Assembly (NCBI RefSeq): GCF_002646595.1
Contig: NZ_PDUD01000052.1
Span: 1 to 64,000, forward strand
Direction: 5' to 3'
Source of the DNA: Flavilitoribacter nigricans DSM 23189 = NBRC 102662
GTDB taxonomy: Bacteria > Bacteroidota > Bacteroidia > Chitinophagales > Saprospiraceae
DNA: 64,000 nt
In this document: positions 34,495 through 41,594 of the stretch, in pieces
Numbering within the stretch: the first letter of the stretch is position 1
Layout: every line of letters begins with the position of its first letter
Notes under the pieces: generated by a model
Seen by the model: only the letters and a program-made list of their open reading frames with translations
Told to the model about the DNA's origin: nothing
Databases searched by the model: none
Made by a program: the position numbers and the translations under genes

Positions 34495-35481
34495 TCAGCG
34501 TCCGATTTTCGGCTCGCCCGGCTTCAATGTATCCCATTTTTGGTGATAGTAACGCGCTGCGACCAGGTCTTCCAGTGCGTAGCCAACCGATTTGAACAGG
34601 GTAATTTCAGCGGCAGAAGACCGGCCCGGATGTTTACCGGCACATAGTTCGGAGAGTTCGGCCAGTACCTGATCCCGCTGAATGACGCCTTTTTGGAGGG
34701 GAATGTGCAGGTCACCGCTTTCCTGAATGGCTCCTGTGTAGGTATCGACAAAAATAGCCGCTTTCCGGACGGCTTCATCGTCGGATTCCCGCATATCGGG
34801 CTTGTAGGCTCCGACCAGATCCAGGTGTTGACCGGGTTGCAGGTCGGCACCGCATACGAGCGGTTCGGCGGATAGCGTGGCGGTCGAGATCACGGCAACT
34901 TCGCGGATCACGGAGTCAATCTTTTCCACGGGACGGACTTCGTATTGATCGTTGGTCAATTCCCTGGCCAGTTCCCGGGCGCGGGCGGGGCGGCGTCCCC
35001 AGAGGTACACCCGGCGAATGGGCCGAACGCTGGCGTGGGCCGCGATCAGTTCGGGAGCCAGCGCACCGGTACCGATCATGAGCAGGGAATCGGCCGCCGG
35101 GTCGGCCAGATAGGACGCAGCCAGGGCGGAAGTGGCGGCGGTCCTCTTCCGGGTCAGCGACGTCCCTTCGATCATGGCCCGGATCACCCCCGTACGGGCG
35201 TCCATCAGCAGATAACTGCCCTGGATGGCGGGCAGATCCTGCGCGCTGTTCTCCGGATTGATCGTTACGAGCTTGATGCCGAGATCCTGACCGTTTTGCC
35301 AGGCGGGCATAACCAGTAAAGTGGAGTTGAGTTTTTCGGCGGTGGAACCGAAATCGTAGTGGAGCCGGTCGGGGATCGTAACGGCCGATTCGGCGAAAGC
35401 CCGGCGCAGCAATTCAATCAGTTCGGCATATCGGTGGTGGCGGTCAATGAAGTCGGCGGAGATAGAGATAGGCTCATTCAC
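34495..35481 (-). CDS. Ornithine cyclodeaminase/mu-crystallin family oxidoreductase
   Basis: A 328-residue Rossmann-fold enzyme using a GTG start at 35481; the earlier in-frame ATG at 35595 precedes the conserved domain by 38 residues and lacks similarity. It has the substrate part (HYDFGSTAEKLNSTLLVMPAW, GIKLVTINPEN, AMIEGTSLTRKRTAATSALAASYL) and the NAD-binding part (LLMIGTGALAPELIAAHA, VYLWGRRPARARELA). The family includes ornithine cyclodeaminase, ketimine reductase and pyrroline-carboxylate reductases, and substrate cannot be chosen by sequence alone. Spacing to the ArsR/SRPBCC operon upstream is 143 bp. Confidence 0.88.
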   Translation of the reverse strand: MNEPISISADFIDRHHRYAELIELLRRAFAESAVTIPDRLHYDFGSTAEKLNSTLLVMPAWQNGQDLGIKLVTINPENSAQDLPAIQGSYLLMDARTGVIRAMIEGTSLTRKRTAATSALAASYLADPAADSLLMIGTGALAPELIAAHASVRPIRRVYLWGRRPARARELARELTNDQYEVRPVEKIDSVIREVAVISTATLSAEPLVCGADLQPGQHLDLVGAYKPDMRESDDEAVRKAAIFVDTYTGAIQESGDLHIPLQKGVIQRDQVLAELSELCAGKHPGRSSAAEITLFKSVGYALEDLVAARYYHQKWDTLKPGEPKIGR

Positions 35482-35624
35482 GGTAGATCGGCGGCAGCAT
35501 TTTTGGTTGGGAAAGGCGTAAAGGTACAAAATTTGGCCGGCCTCCAGTCTGTAGGGCAGGTATTGGAAAAAGTCCCTTCGGATGAACGGCTGCACAGAGT
35601 CCGTTCACCCGAAGCGATTGCTTT

Positions 35625-36134
35625 TTAGCGATTCTTTTGCAGGGTCGGCAGGATATCATCCAGTCCCTGGAGCGCAATGGTAAATCCTTCTCTGAAGCCC
35701 AGCTCAATGATCTTTTCCAGGTCGGCAAGTCGTTCGTGCTTGATCTCTACCTGTACCAGGGTTGCATCACCGGAAGGCTTGAAATCGATACTCCAGTCGG
35801 AGCGTGGAAAATCCTCGTTGATGGTCCCGTGTTCATCACAGAAAGCATCCAGGTATTGGAAATTGCTATTGGGAGCAATGGAACTATAATCAGCCAGTGC
35901 CCAGTGTTCCTCCCCCTCCGGGCCCAGCATGGCGTAAAGCCGCCGTCCGCCAACGGCGAATTCCATTTCCTTGGTTTTTGATCGCCAGGGTCGGGGTGCC
36001 CACCACTGGTCCAGTAGCTCTGCCTCCGTCCAGGCCGCCCAGACCAGGTCCGCGGGGGCGTCGAACATCCGCTCCACCAGCACCCTTTTGTTTTCCTTAT
36101 CGACATCGAAGTTGAAAAGAATTGCTTTGCTCAT
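35625..36134 (-). CDS. SRPBCC/AHSA1-domain protein
   Basis: A 169-residue protein of the START/AHSA1-like SRPBCC superfamily, small-molecule or hydrophobic-ligand binding. The opening block [28 protein letters not shown] is diagnostic. The ATG at 36134 overlaps the upstream ArsR stop by four bases (ATGA), implying translational coupling. Pairs of ArsR repressor and AHSA1-like protein are widespread; the ligand is unknown. Confidence 0.92.
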   Translation of the reverse strand: MSKAILFNFDVDKENKRVLVERMFDAPADLVWAAWTEAELLDQWWAPRPWRSKTKEMEFAVGGRRLYAMLGPEGEEHWALADYSSIAPNSNFQYLDAFCDEHGTINEDFPRSDWSIDFKPSGDATLVQVEIKHERLADLEKIIELGFREGFTIALQGLDDILPTLQKNR

Positions 36135-36451
36135 TTCTTTTGGTTTTTTAAGTTTATCAATACCTCGTCCAACTGGTCGAAGCGTTTCTCCCAGATCTTT
36201 CGGAACTGTTCCAGCCACTGATCAATTTCTTTCATCTTCTGTACTTCGAGCTGGTAGTAGATCTCCCGGCCCTCCTGCCGGCGACTGACCAGTTCGCATT
36301 CCGTCAGAATTCGCAGGTGTTTCGATACCGCCTGCCGGGTAGCATCGAAGTGTTCGGCGATGGCATTAGGCGTCATCGCCTGCAGGGCGATCAATACCAG
36401 TATCGCCCGCCGGGTAGGATCCGCAATAGCCTGAAAAACATCTCTTCTCAT
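36131..36451 (-). CDS. ArsR-family winged-helix repressor
   Basis: A 106-residue regulator: [16 protein letters not shown] begins the winged helix, [22 protein letters not shown] is the recognition helix-turn-helix, and [13 protein letters not shown] is the wing. No metal-binding CxC is present in the recognition helix, so it is not a metal sensor of the ArsR/SmtB kind. It probably represses its own operon with the SRPBCC gene through the inverted repeat at 36473-36502. Confidence 0.93.
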   Translation of the reverse strand: MRRDVFQAIADPTRRAILVLIALQAMTPNAIAEHFDATRQAVSKHLRILTECELVSRRQEGREIYYQLEVQKMKEIDQWLEQFRKIWEKRFDQLDEVLINLKNQKK

Positions 36452-36472
36452 ATTCAATCTATTTATGCAACT

Positions 36473-36509
36473 GATCGGTTGCAAATATACGCGCAACCAA
36501 TCGGTTTCG
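36473..36509 (-). promoter_or_regulatory. Promoter and operator of the arsR-SRPBCC operon
   Basis: On the minus strand TATATTTG (plus 36482-36489) is the -7 box and TTG about 20 bases upstream the -33 element. GATCGGTTGC at 36473-36482 and GCAACCAATC at 36493-36502 form an inverted repeat (one mismatch) flanking the -7 box, so bound repressor would block polymerase. Confidence 0.7.
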
Positions 36510-36571
36510 CAAGAGCTTGTCATTAAAATTTCCGGAAAGAATAAAAATAAACGGAAGTGGCCCGATGGCTA

Positions 36572-36916
36572 TCAGGCCTGATGATTCCTTTTGATGAACT
36601 CCTTGTGTGACCTTCCCCACTGGGACAGCTCGATCATTACACTTTTGAGAGAATTGCTGTAATCCGTAAGCTCGTAGACCACCTTCATCGGGAAACCCGG
36701 ATATTCCCGGCGTTTGACAAAACCGTTTTCTTCCAGGTCCTTCAGTTCATTGGACAGGACTTTGGCCGAAATCCCCCCTACCTCGCGCTGGATCTCGTTG
36801 AAGCGTAGAGCCTGTTGCTGCAAGCTCAAGATGATCCGCAGCTTCCATTTACCGCCGATCACATACACGGCATCTTCTATGGCATTGAGATGTTGGTGAC
36901 ATTCCTGGTGATCCAT
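36572..36916 (-). CDS. HxlR-family winged-helix regulator
   Basis: A 114-residue regulator: DAVYVIGGKWKLRIILSL and FNEIQREVGGISAKVLSNELKDLEENGFVKRREYP are the family signature. Cys6 in HQECHQHL is in the position used for redox sensing in YodB/HxlR-type proteins. It is divergent from the DoxX gene at 37346 and plausibly represses it. The 429-bp interval carries repeats and a palindromic operator. Confidence 0.92.
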   Translation of the reverse strand: MDHQECHQHLNAIEDAVYVIGGKWKLRIILSLQQQALRFNEIQREVGGISAKVLSNELKDLEENGFVKRREYPGFPMKVVYELTDYSNSLKSVMIELSQWGRSHKEFIKRNHQA

Positions 36917-36986
36917 AAGTGAGTTTTTAGTCCATTACGTCTTCTGACATGAATAATGCGAATCAGGAGTTAAATTTGGATAAAAT

Positions 36987-37155
36987 GTGCCGTTAGGCAC
37001 AAAATAGAGGTAGCAAGATGACCCTTTCCCTGCTTAACGTGCCGTAGGTACGCCATGTAAAACGGTATTGCGTACCTACGGCACGCCAAGCCTGCCGAAT
37101 TACTAGACGGACTACCTATATTTCGTCCCTACGGGACTTTTTACCCCTGATTGGC
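36987..37155. repeat. REP-like palindromic element with three hairpins
   Basis: Three inverted repeats follow each other: GTGCC/GGCAC at 36987-37000, a perfect 16-bp stem at 37038-37053 with 37070-37085, and GTCCC/GGGAC at 37125-37137. The last 44 bases (37112-37155) recur with 37 of 44 identities at 47997-48040, showing a dispersed family. No coding frame is present. Confidence 0.7.
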
Positions 37156-37170
37156 ATGAATAATCGGGCA

Positions 37171-37247
37171 TCGCCCCCTCTCTCCCCATCGCCCCGTCTT
37201 CCAGTCTCCCCATCGCCTCATCTCCCAGTCGCCCCCTCTCCCAAATC
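37171..37247. repeat. CTCCCC-rich short tandem repeat, locus E
   Basis: Imperfect TCTCCCCA/TCGCCCC units next to the REP-like element, same family as loci A, D and F. Confidence 0.75.
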
Positions 37248-37264
37248 CCGCATACTTACCCAAA

Positions 37265-37323
37265 GGTTAGTACTTACCTCCAGGTTATTATCTACAATAG
37301 AAAAACGGCATAGTTTACTTTTG
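37265..37323 (+). promoter_or_regulatory. Operator and promoter of the DoxX gene
   Basis: GGTTAGTACTTACC at 37265-37278 is a near-perfect palindrome (12 of 14) of the AGTACTTAC type bound by HxlR regulators. TACTTTTG at 37316-37323 fits the -7 consensus, 22 bases before the ATG. Confidence 0.6.
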
Positions 37324-37345
37324 GCGCAAATAAAAACTGTAAATT

Positions 37346-37696
37346 ATGACTACTACCATTTATTGGATATCGACCGCGCTTACGGCTCTGGGCATGTTGT
37401 TCTCCGCTTATGCCTATCTGATGAAGCCGGAATTAAAAGAAGCATTTGCCCACATGGGTTTTCCGGATTTCTTCCGGGTGGAACTCGCCGTAGCCAAGAT
37501 CATTGGAGTTGCCCTGCTGGTATTGCCGGTAGGCATGCGCTGGAAGGAATGGGCTTACGCCGGGTTCACCATCGTTTTCATTTCGGCCCTGATCGCGCAT
37601 GTGGCTTCGGGCGACGGGATCGGCCAGATAGCAGCGCCGGTGGTATTTCTCGCAATTCTAATGGTTTCCTACTTTAGTTTGAAAAACCGGAACTAG
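37346..37696 (+). CDS. DoxX-like membrane protein
   Basis: A 116-residue protein with four membrane helices, beginning TTTIYWISTALTALGMLFSAYAY and containing FPDFFRVELAVAKIIGVALLVLP, the DoxX-like family signature. Such proteins are linked to redox or quinone stress. Divergent HxlR gene and operator indicate inducible expression. Confidence 0.9.
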   Translation: MTTTIYWISTALTALGMLFSAYAYLMKPELKEAFAHMGFPDFFRVELAVAKIIGVALLVLPVGMRWKEWAYAGFTIVFISALIAHVASGDGIGQIAAPVVFLAILMVSYFSLKNRN

Positions 37697-37716
37697 CTAT
37701 AGCCCCGATCTTTTCG

Positions 37717-37747
37717 GTCCGCGGGGAGCCAGCGCTTCCCCGCGGAC
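37717..37747 (+). terminator. Hairpin after the DoxX gene
   Basis: GTCCGCGGGGA (37717-37727) pairs with TCCCCGCGGAC (37737-37747) around nine bases; a weak T-rich stretch follows. Confidence 0.65.
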
Positions 37748-37824
37748 TGTCCAGGTTTTCTTTGCCATCCTCCATTCTCCTTTCCCTGATCCATTCCTAC
37801 GGCTCAGATCGGCTATTTAGCTTC

Positions 37825-37930
37825 CCGAAAACTCCTCCTCATTTATGGGGATATTCGGTCAACCCTATTTATGGGGGATTCGCAGCGGCCCCATTGTCCG
37901 CATCTTTGTATCGTAATCATTAGGAAATAT
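37825..37930 (+). promoter_or_regulatory. Duplicated promoter module, copy 1 (lectin gene)
   Basis: Contains CCGAAAAC, then CTCATTTATGGGGATATTC with ATTTATGGGG at 37841, a second ATTTATGGGG 26 bases further at 37867, and CCGCATCTTTGTAT with CATCTTTGTA at 37901. The distance from first box to CATCTTTGTA is exactly 60 bases, as in copy 2 at 39435. CATCTTTG resembles a -7 box; the ATTTATGGGG boxes are candidate activator sites. Confidence 0.75.
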
Positions 37931-37956
37931 CAATCACACGCTAAAACCAGGCAGTC

Positions 37957-39063
37957 ATGAAAAAGCTAATCTATTTGTTCTCCACGCTCAGTATGATGAT
38001 CCTGTTGACGGTACAGCTCAACGCCCAGGACCTTTCCTTCTCTCCCCCGGAAGGTGGTTACGGTGGCCAGCGCTTCACGATCCCCGCGAACGTTACCCAG
38101 GACAATGTGCAGAACTTTAAAAAGATCACCCGGATCTCCATCAAGCACGGTAAGTACATCGAGCAGATCAGGGTCACCTGGCTGACCTACGGCGGCTACC
38201 GCAGTGGCGGCGCGGGTGGCGAGGTGTACGGGAACTGGAGCCATATAGACCTGCAGGATGGCGAATATATCACCCGCGTTTCGGGCACTTCGGGAAGGTT
38301 TATCAACAGTCTGGCCTTTCATACCAATAAGCGCCGTATCATCGGCAGTTTCGGACAACGCGACGGCAAGAGTTTTATGATCCATGTCCCCAGCGGGCAA
38401 CAAGTCATTGGTTTCCACGGCCGGTCGGGTCAGTTGATCGACCAGTTTGGATTAGCCTACAAGACCATCCGCCGTGCCGGAGAAATGACCGCCCGGGTAC
38501 CCTGGAGAGCCAACGAATGGGTCCAGTTACAATCCAAGGTCAATCGCCTGAATCTGGATGTACAATGGGGAAGCGACAAAGCCAACGCCCCGATCTGGAT
38601 GTATACCCCAAACGGCAGTACCGCCCAAGAGTGGATGTTCGTCAGTGCCGGCAATGGATACTATCTGATCAAATCACGCCGGAGCGGCCTCTACCTGAAT
38701 GTCAAAATGGAAAGCCGTAAATCCGGTGCCTTTATCTGGCAGCGCCCAAAAACCAATGCTGCCGCCCAGTTGTGGAAACCCATCGATGCCGGCAACGGAT
38801 ACTTTTACCTGCAATCCAAGTTAAGCGGCCTTTACCTAGACGTGCGGGGAGCCGGCATGAATCCCCAAACGGAAGTCTGGCAGCACCCACTCAATCGCAC
38901 CGATGCCCAGAAGTGGCGCATGACCCGAAATATCAGTACTTCCCGTCCTCCGGCTCCTACTGCGGGCAGAGATAAAGTGATCGATCACCGGAAATCCGAC
39001 CGGGAAAAAGAGCTGGAATGGTACCGCGAAAACGGTCTCGATCCTCAGAAAGGAGGCGGATAG
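37957..39063 (+). CDS. Exported jacalin-like plus ricin-type lectin
   Basis: A 368-residue exported protein. Signal peptide to NAQ (residue 24). Residues ~28-172 fit the jacalin-like beta-prism lectin (FKKITRISIKHGKYIEQI, LQDGEYITRVSGTSG, GRSGQLIDQFGLAY). Residues ~185-325 are a ricin-B-like beta trefoil made of three related units (QLQSKVNRLNLDV, KSRRSGLYLNVKM, QSKLSGLYLDVRG, each closed by a W-containing strand). The tail contains GRDKVIDHRK and is charged. There is no T9SS sorting domain. It should bind carbohydrate outside the cytoplasm. It has its own copy of the duplicated promoter module and precedes three exported unknown proteins. Confidence 0.85.
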   Translation: MKKLIYLFSTLSMMILLTVQLNAQDLSFSPPEGGYGGQRFTIPANVTQDNVQNFKKITRISIKHGKYIEQIRVTWLTYGGYRSGGAGGEVYGNWSHIDLQDGEYITRVSGTSGRFINSLAFHTNKRRIIGSFGQRDGKSFMIHVPSGQQVIGFHGRSGQLIDQFGLAYKTIRRAGEMTARVPWRANEWVQLQSKVNRLNLDVQWGSDKANAPIWMYTPNGSTAQEWMFVSAGNGYYLIKSRRSGLYLNVKMESRKSGAFIWQRPKTNAAAQLWKPIDAGNGYFYLQSKLSGLYLDVRGAGMNPQTEVWQHPLNRTDAQKWRMTRNISTSRPPAPTAGRDKVIDHRKSDREKELEWYRENGLDPQKGGG

Positions 39064-39072
39064 CATAAAGAA

Positions 39073-39166
39073 ATAATCCCAAAACCAAATGAAAACACCT
39101 AAGCCCCGACCCCTTAAAAACCCATAATCCCAAAGAACTGATCCTCATGAACACCTAAGCCCTGAC
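39073..39166. repeat. Two imperfect tandem copies in the spacer after the lectin gene
   Basis: ATAATCCCAAA occurs at 39073 and 39124, and AACACCTAAGCCC followed by C/TGAC at 39094 and 39150; the unit is about 51-56 bases. No gene is seen in the spacer 39064-39434, apart from a possible terminator-like GCCCCGG/CCGGGGC-TTTTT at 39353-39408. Confidence 0.5.
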
Positions 39167-39434
39167 TGTGCTGTAAAATGGTCTTGTTTCCATCCTAAAT
39201 TCAGAGACCAGGTGACCGGGAAGTGGGAATGCCGGTGAATGCTACCGGCCTTCCCCACCCCCGGCGCTTTTCAGCCCTGACCCCAAGATCAAACCCTAAA
39301 GCCCAAACCGTAAAAAAGACTCTTATCACGTTTTGAATCCTATGTATACACCGCCCCGGTGGGACGCTGCTACTGGCCAAACCAGACAGCTTTCTGCCGG
39401 GGCTTTTTGCTTTGGTGGCCGTCGGTAAAACATT

Positions 39435-39539
39435 CCGAAAACGGCTCTCCTCATTTATGGGGATATTCTGCAAACCCCTGAAACGGAGGATTTTTAGCGC
39501 TAATGATCTCCGCATCTTTGTATGGCAAGCGGGAAATAT
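39435..39539 (+). promoter_or_regulatory. Duplicated promoter module, copy 2 (635-residue gene)
   Basis: CCGAAAAC, CTCCTCATTTATGGGGATATTC (ATTTATGGGG at 39453), a degenerate second box GGAGGATT, and CCGCATCTTTGTAT (CATCTTTGTA at 39513), then GGAAATAT. The 60-base distance is the same as in copy 1. The start codon is 85 bases after CATCTTTGTA. Confidence 0.75.
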
Positions 39540-39597
39540 AACCCAACGCTTTTTTAACCTACCGCTTTTTTAACCTATCAAAAAAAACTAGAAGATC

Positions 39598-41505
39598 ATG
39601 AAATCTACAACTCTTAATATCAGCACCAAAATAAGCGCCAAAGCCACTTTGTTGATCGCATTGCTTCTTTGCTTTTTTGGAGTCCGAAATACGACTTTCG
39701 CCCAACCGAGCCTGGCCGCTGAAAACGTCATCAATGATATCAGTGTCACCACCGCACTGGGTAAAAGAAAGACCTACACGGTTTTTCAGGATGCGGCCGT
39801 CCGGGAACAGTGGTACTACATGCCCAACGAACTACGCGTAGCCGAAGAAAGAGACGTTAACAACAAGGTGCGTCCCAAAATGACCATCCTGCGCTACCAA
39901 TACGAAGACATGATGACCAAGGAGCTGAAAGAAGGCGGTGTACTGGTCGCTACTTTCACTTACGCCATGGAACCCGAAGTGGTAGAGACCGTGAAGCAGC
40001 AGATCCGCCGCAATACCGGTATCGGAAATATCCGGCTCTCTGCGATGCCTCTGAAAGATGCCAGTATCAATTTCCTGGCCGATTCGGATAAATTCCTGGC
40101 CGATATCGACGCTAAAACCGAATTCAAGGGCGCTACTTCCGCCAGTCAGGAGATCCCGGTATTCTACGACCTGACCGTACTGGGAGCCAGCTCGTTCAAG
40201 GCGCTGGTCAGTTCCAACGGCGGGATCCCGATCCGGGCCAATATCACCTATAACGGCTTGTCTCCCGACTGTGGCTATTCGATCGAGGGCAACTGGAATA
40301 ACGTTTACGATTACTTCGAAAAGAACACCAAAAAAGAGGCCGGTGTCAAGATCTGGTTCGTTAAGGCCGGAGGGATCAAGACCAAGCAGGAACTACGGGA
40401 GGAGCTGAACAAGATCCAGGACATGAAGGTGGAAGTTATGCCCTGCGAAGGCCCGGACAGCCTCAACGCCCTGGACAACGCCAACCTGACGGCCATGATG
40501 AAGACCATTCGCGAAGCCGTATATTCGGATAGCCTGCTGGATCGGGCTTCGGAACTGGAAAGCCTGAAGTCCATGCTGGTCAACAACAGTGTAGACGATA
40601 CTACCAAAGCACGGATCCTGGACATGATCACCGAAGGCGGAAAATCGCTGAAATTAGGTTACCAGCAGGATACCAAAAAGGTCAAACGCAAAAACTCCGG
40701 TAAGCTGAGCTTTGACTTTACCCAGCGCCGCATGCTGATGCGCGAAACCAGCTTCGGCGGCCTGCTTAGTTTCAGCAAATATGGCCTCACCGAGGAGCAA
40801 TTGCTGTCCGACGGTTACATCATCGACATCGATGTCAACTCCGATTTCCCGAGCGTTGTGATGGGACTGCCGCACATCAACCCGGATTTGAACCTCAACG
40901 CGCTTATCCTGGAGGTAAGTTACCGCAACAGCGACGGCACCATCCACAGCCAGGCCCGCAAATGGGATAGCATCACCCAAAAATGGGCGACGCCGATGGG
41001 CAAGCAGATCGACTACCTCCGCTTCAACATGATCGGAGAGAAAAACAAATCCCGCGCCGGTACGCCTACCTTTGAAATGAAATTGCAGGTGGTATCCGCC
41101 GTTCCTAACGCTTCGTTTACCATCGAAAAGCAGGTGCAACTCAACCAGGGCGAACGTTTCCCGGATGCGCTGGAACTGCTCACGGACCACATCATTGTGG
41201 ATGGCTCCATCCTCGATTTCGGAAAGATCACCAACAACGATGAGGATCTTGCCCTGGCCAAACTCGAACTGCAACGGGGAGAACTGACGATCCGCAAAAG
41301 TATCAAACCGTATTTCATCAATGCCAGCGCAGCGCCCCCTAGTCCGGTGCACATTTTGCTTCCCAAAACCGGATTGCCGACCGCCGGCAAAGTGACCTAC
41401 TTCCGAAAGACCGGCCCGACCAAATCCGTAGTGGACGCCATGCCGGTACAACTGGGTGAAAACACCTTACTCGGACCGGACTGGCCCGATGCCGGCGATC
41501 AGTAA
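39598..41505 (+). CDS. Exported 635-residue protein of unknown function
   Basis: No family recognised. An N-terminal signal (KATLLIALLLCFFG to TTFAQ, about residue 35) is followed by beta-rich sequence, an helical middle (about 260-370; KTKQELREELNKIQDMKVEV, SLLDRASELESLKSML) and further beta sequence including LNLNALILEVSYRNSDGTI and FTIEKQVQLNQG. One Cys pair is possible (SPDCGYSIEG and VEVMPCEG). There is no sorting domain or membrane anchor. It starts the likely operon that includes the next two genes and follows copy 2 of the promoter module. Confidence 0.7.
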   Translation: MKSTTLNISTKISAKATLLIALLLCFFGVRNTTFAQPSLAAENVINDISVTTALGKRKTYTVFQDAAVREQWYYMPNELRVAEERDVNNKVRPKMTILRYQYEDMMTKELKEGGVLVATFTYAMEPEVVETVKQQIRRNTGIGNIRLSAMPLKDASINFLADSDKFLADIDAKTEFKGATSASQEIPVFYDLTVLGASSFKALVSSNGGIPIRANITYNGLSPDCGYSIEGNWNNVYDYFEKNTKKEAGVKIWFVKAGGIKTKQELREELNKIQDMKVEVMPCEGPDSLNALDNANLTAMMKTIREAVYSDSLLDRASELESLKSMLVNNSVDDTTKARILDMITEGGKSLKLGYQQDTKKVKRKNSGKLSFDFTQRRMLMRETSFGGLLSFSKYGLTEEQLLSDGYIIDIDVNSDFPSVVMGLPHINPDLNLNALILEVSYRNSDGTIHSQARKWDSITQKWATPMGKQIDYLRFNMIGEKNKSRAGTPTFEMKLQVVSAVPNASFTIEKQVQLNQGERFPDALELLTDHIIVDGSILDFGKITNNDEDLALAKLELQRGELTIRKSIKPYFINASAAPPSPVHILLPKTGLPTAGKVTYFRKTGPTKSVVDAMPVQLGENTLLGPDWPDAGDQ

Positions 41506-41522
41506 TCAGCGTACTTTTTGAC

Positions 41523-41543
41523 GGGCCGGCAGCAGGCCGGCCC
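41523..41543 (+). terminator. GC-rich hairpin inside the likely operon
   Basis: GGGCCGGC (41523-41530) pairs with GCCGGCCC (41536-41543) after the 635-residue gene. No T run follows. It may stabilise the mRNA end or attenuate transcription into the next gene. Confidence 0.5.
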
Positions 41544-41594
41544 AACCCGCCAATTCCATCACAAATCCGTACTGAACTTTAAAATCCAAACATC

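Noticed and set aside
37156-37677. 173-residue frame overlapping DoxX
   Set aside because: It is a shadow of the DoxX gene and the tandem repeat in another frame.
37957-39063. Lectin as a toxin component
   Set aside because: Jacalin and ricin-type folds bind sugars, but no catalytic or pore-forming domain is present.
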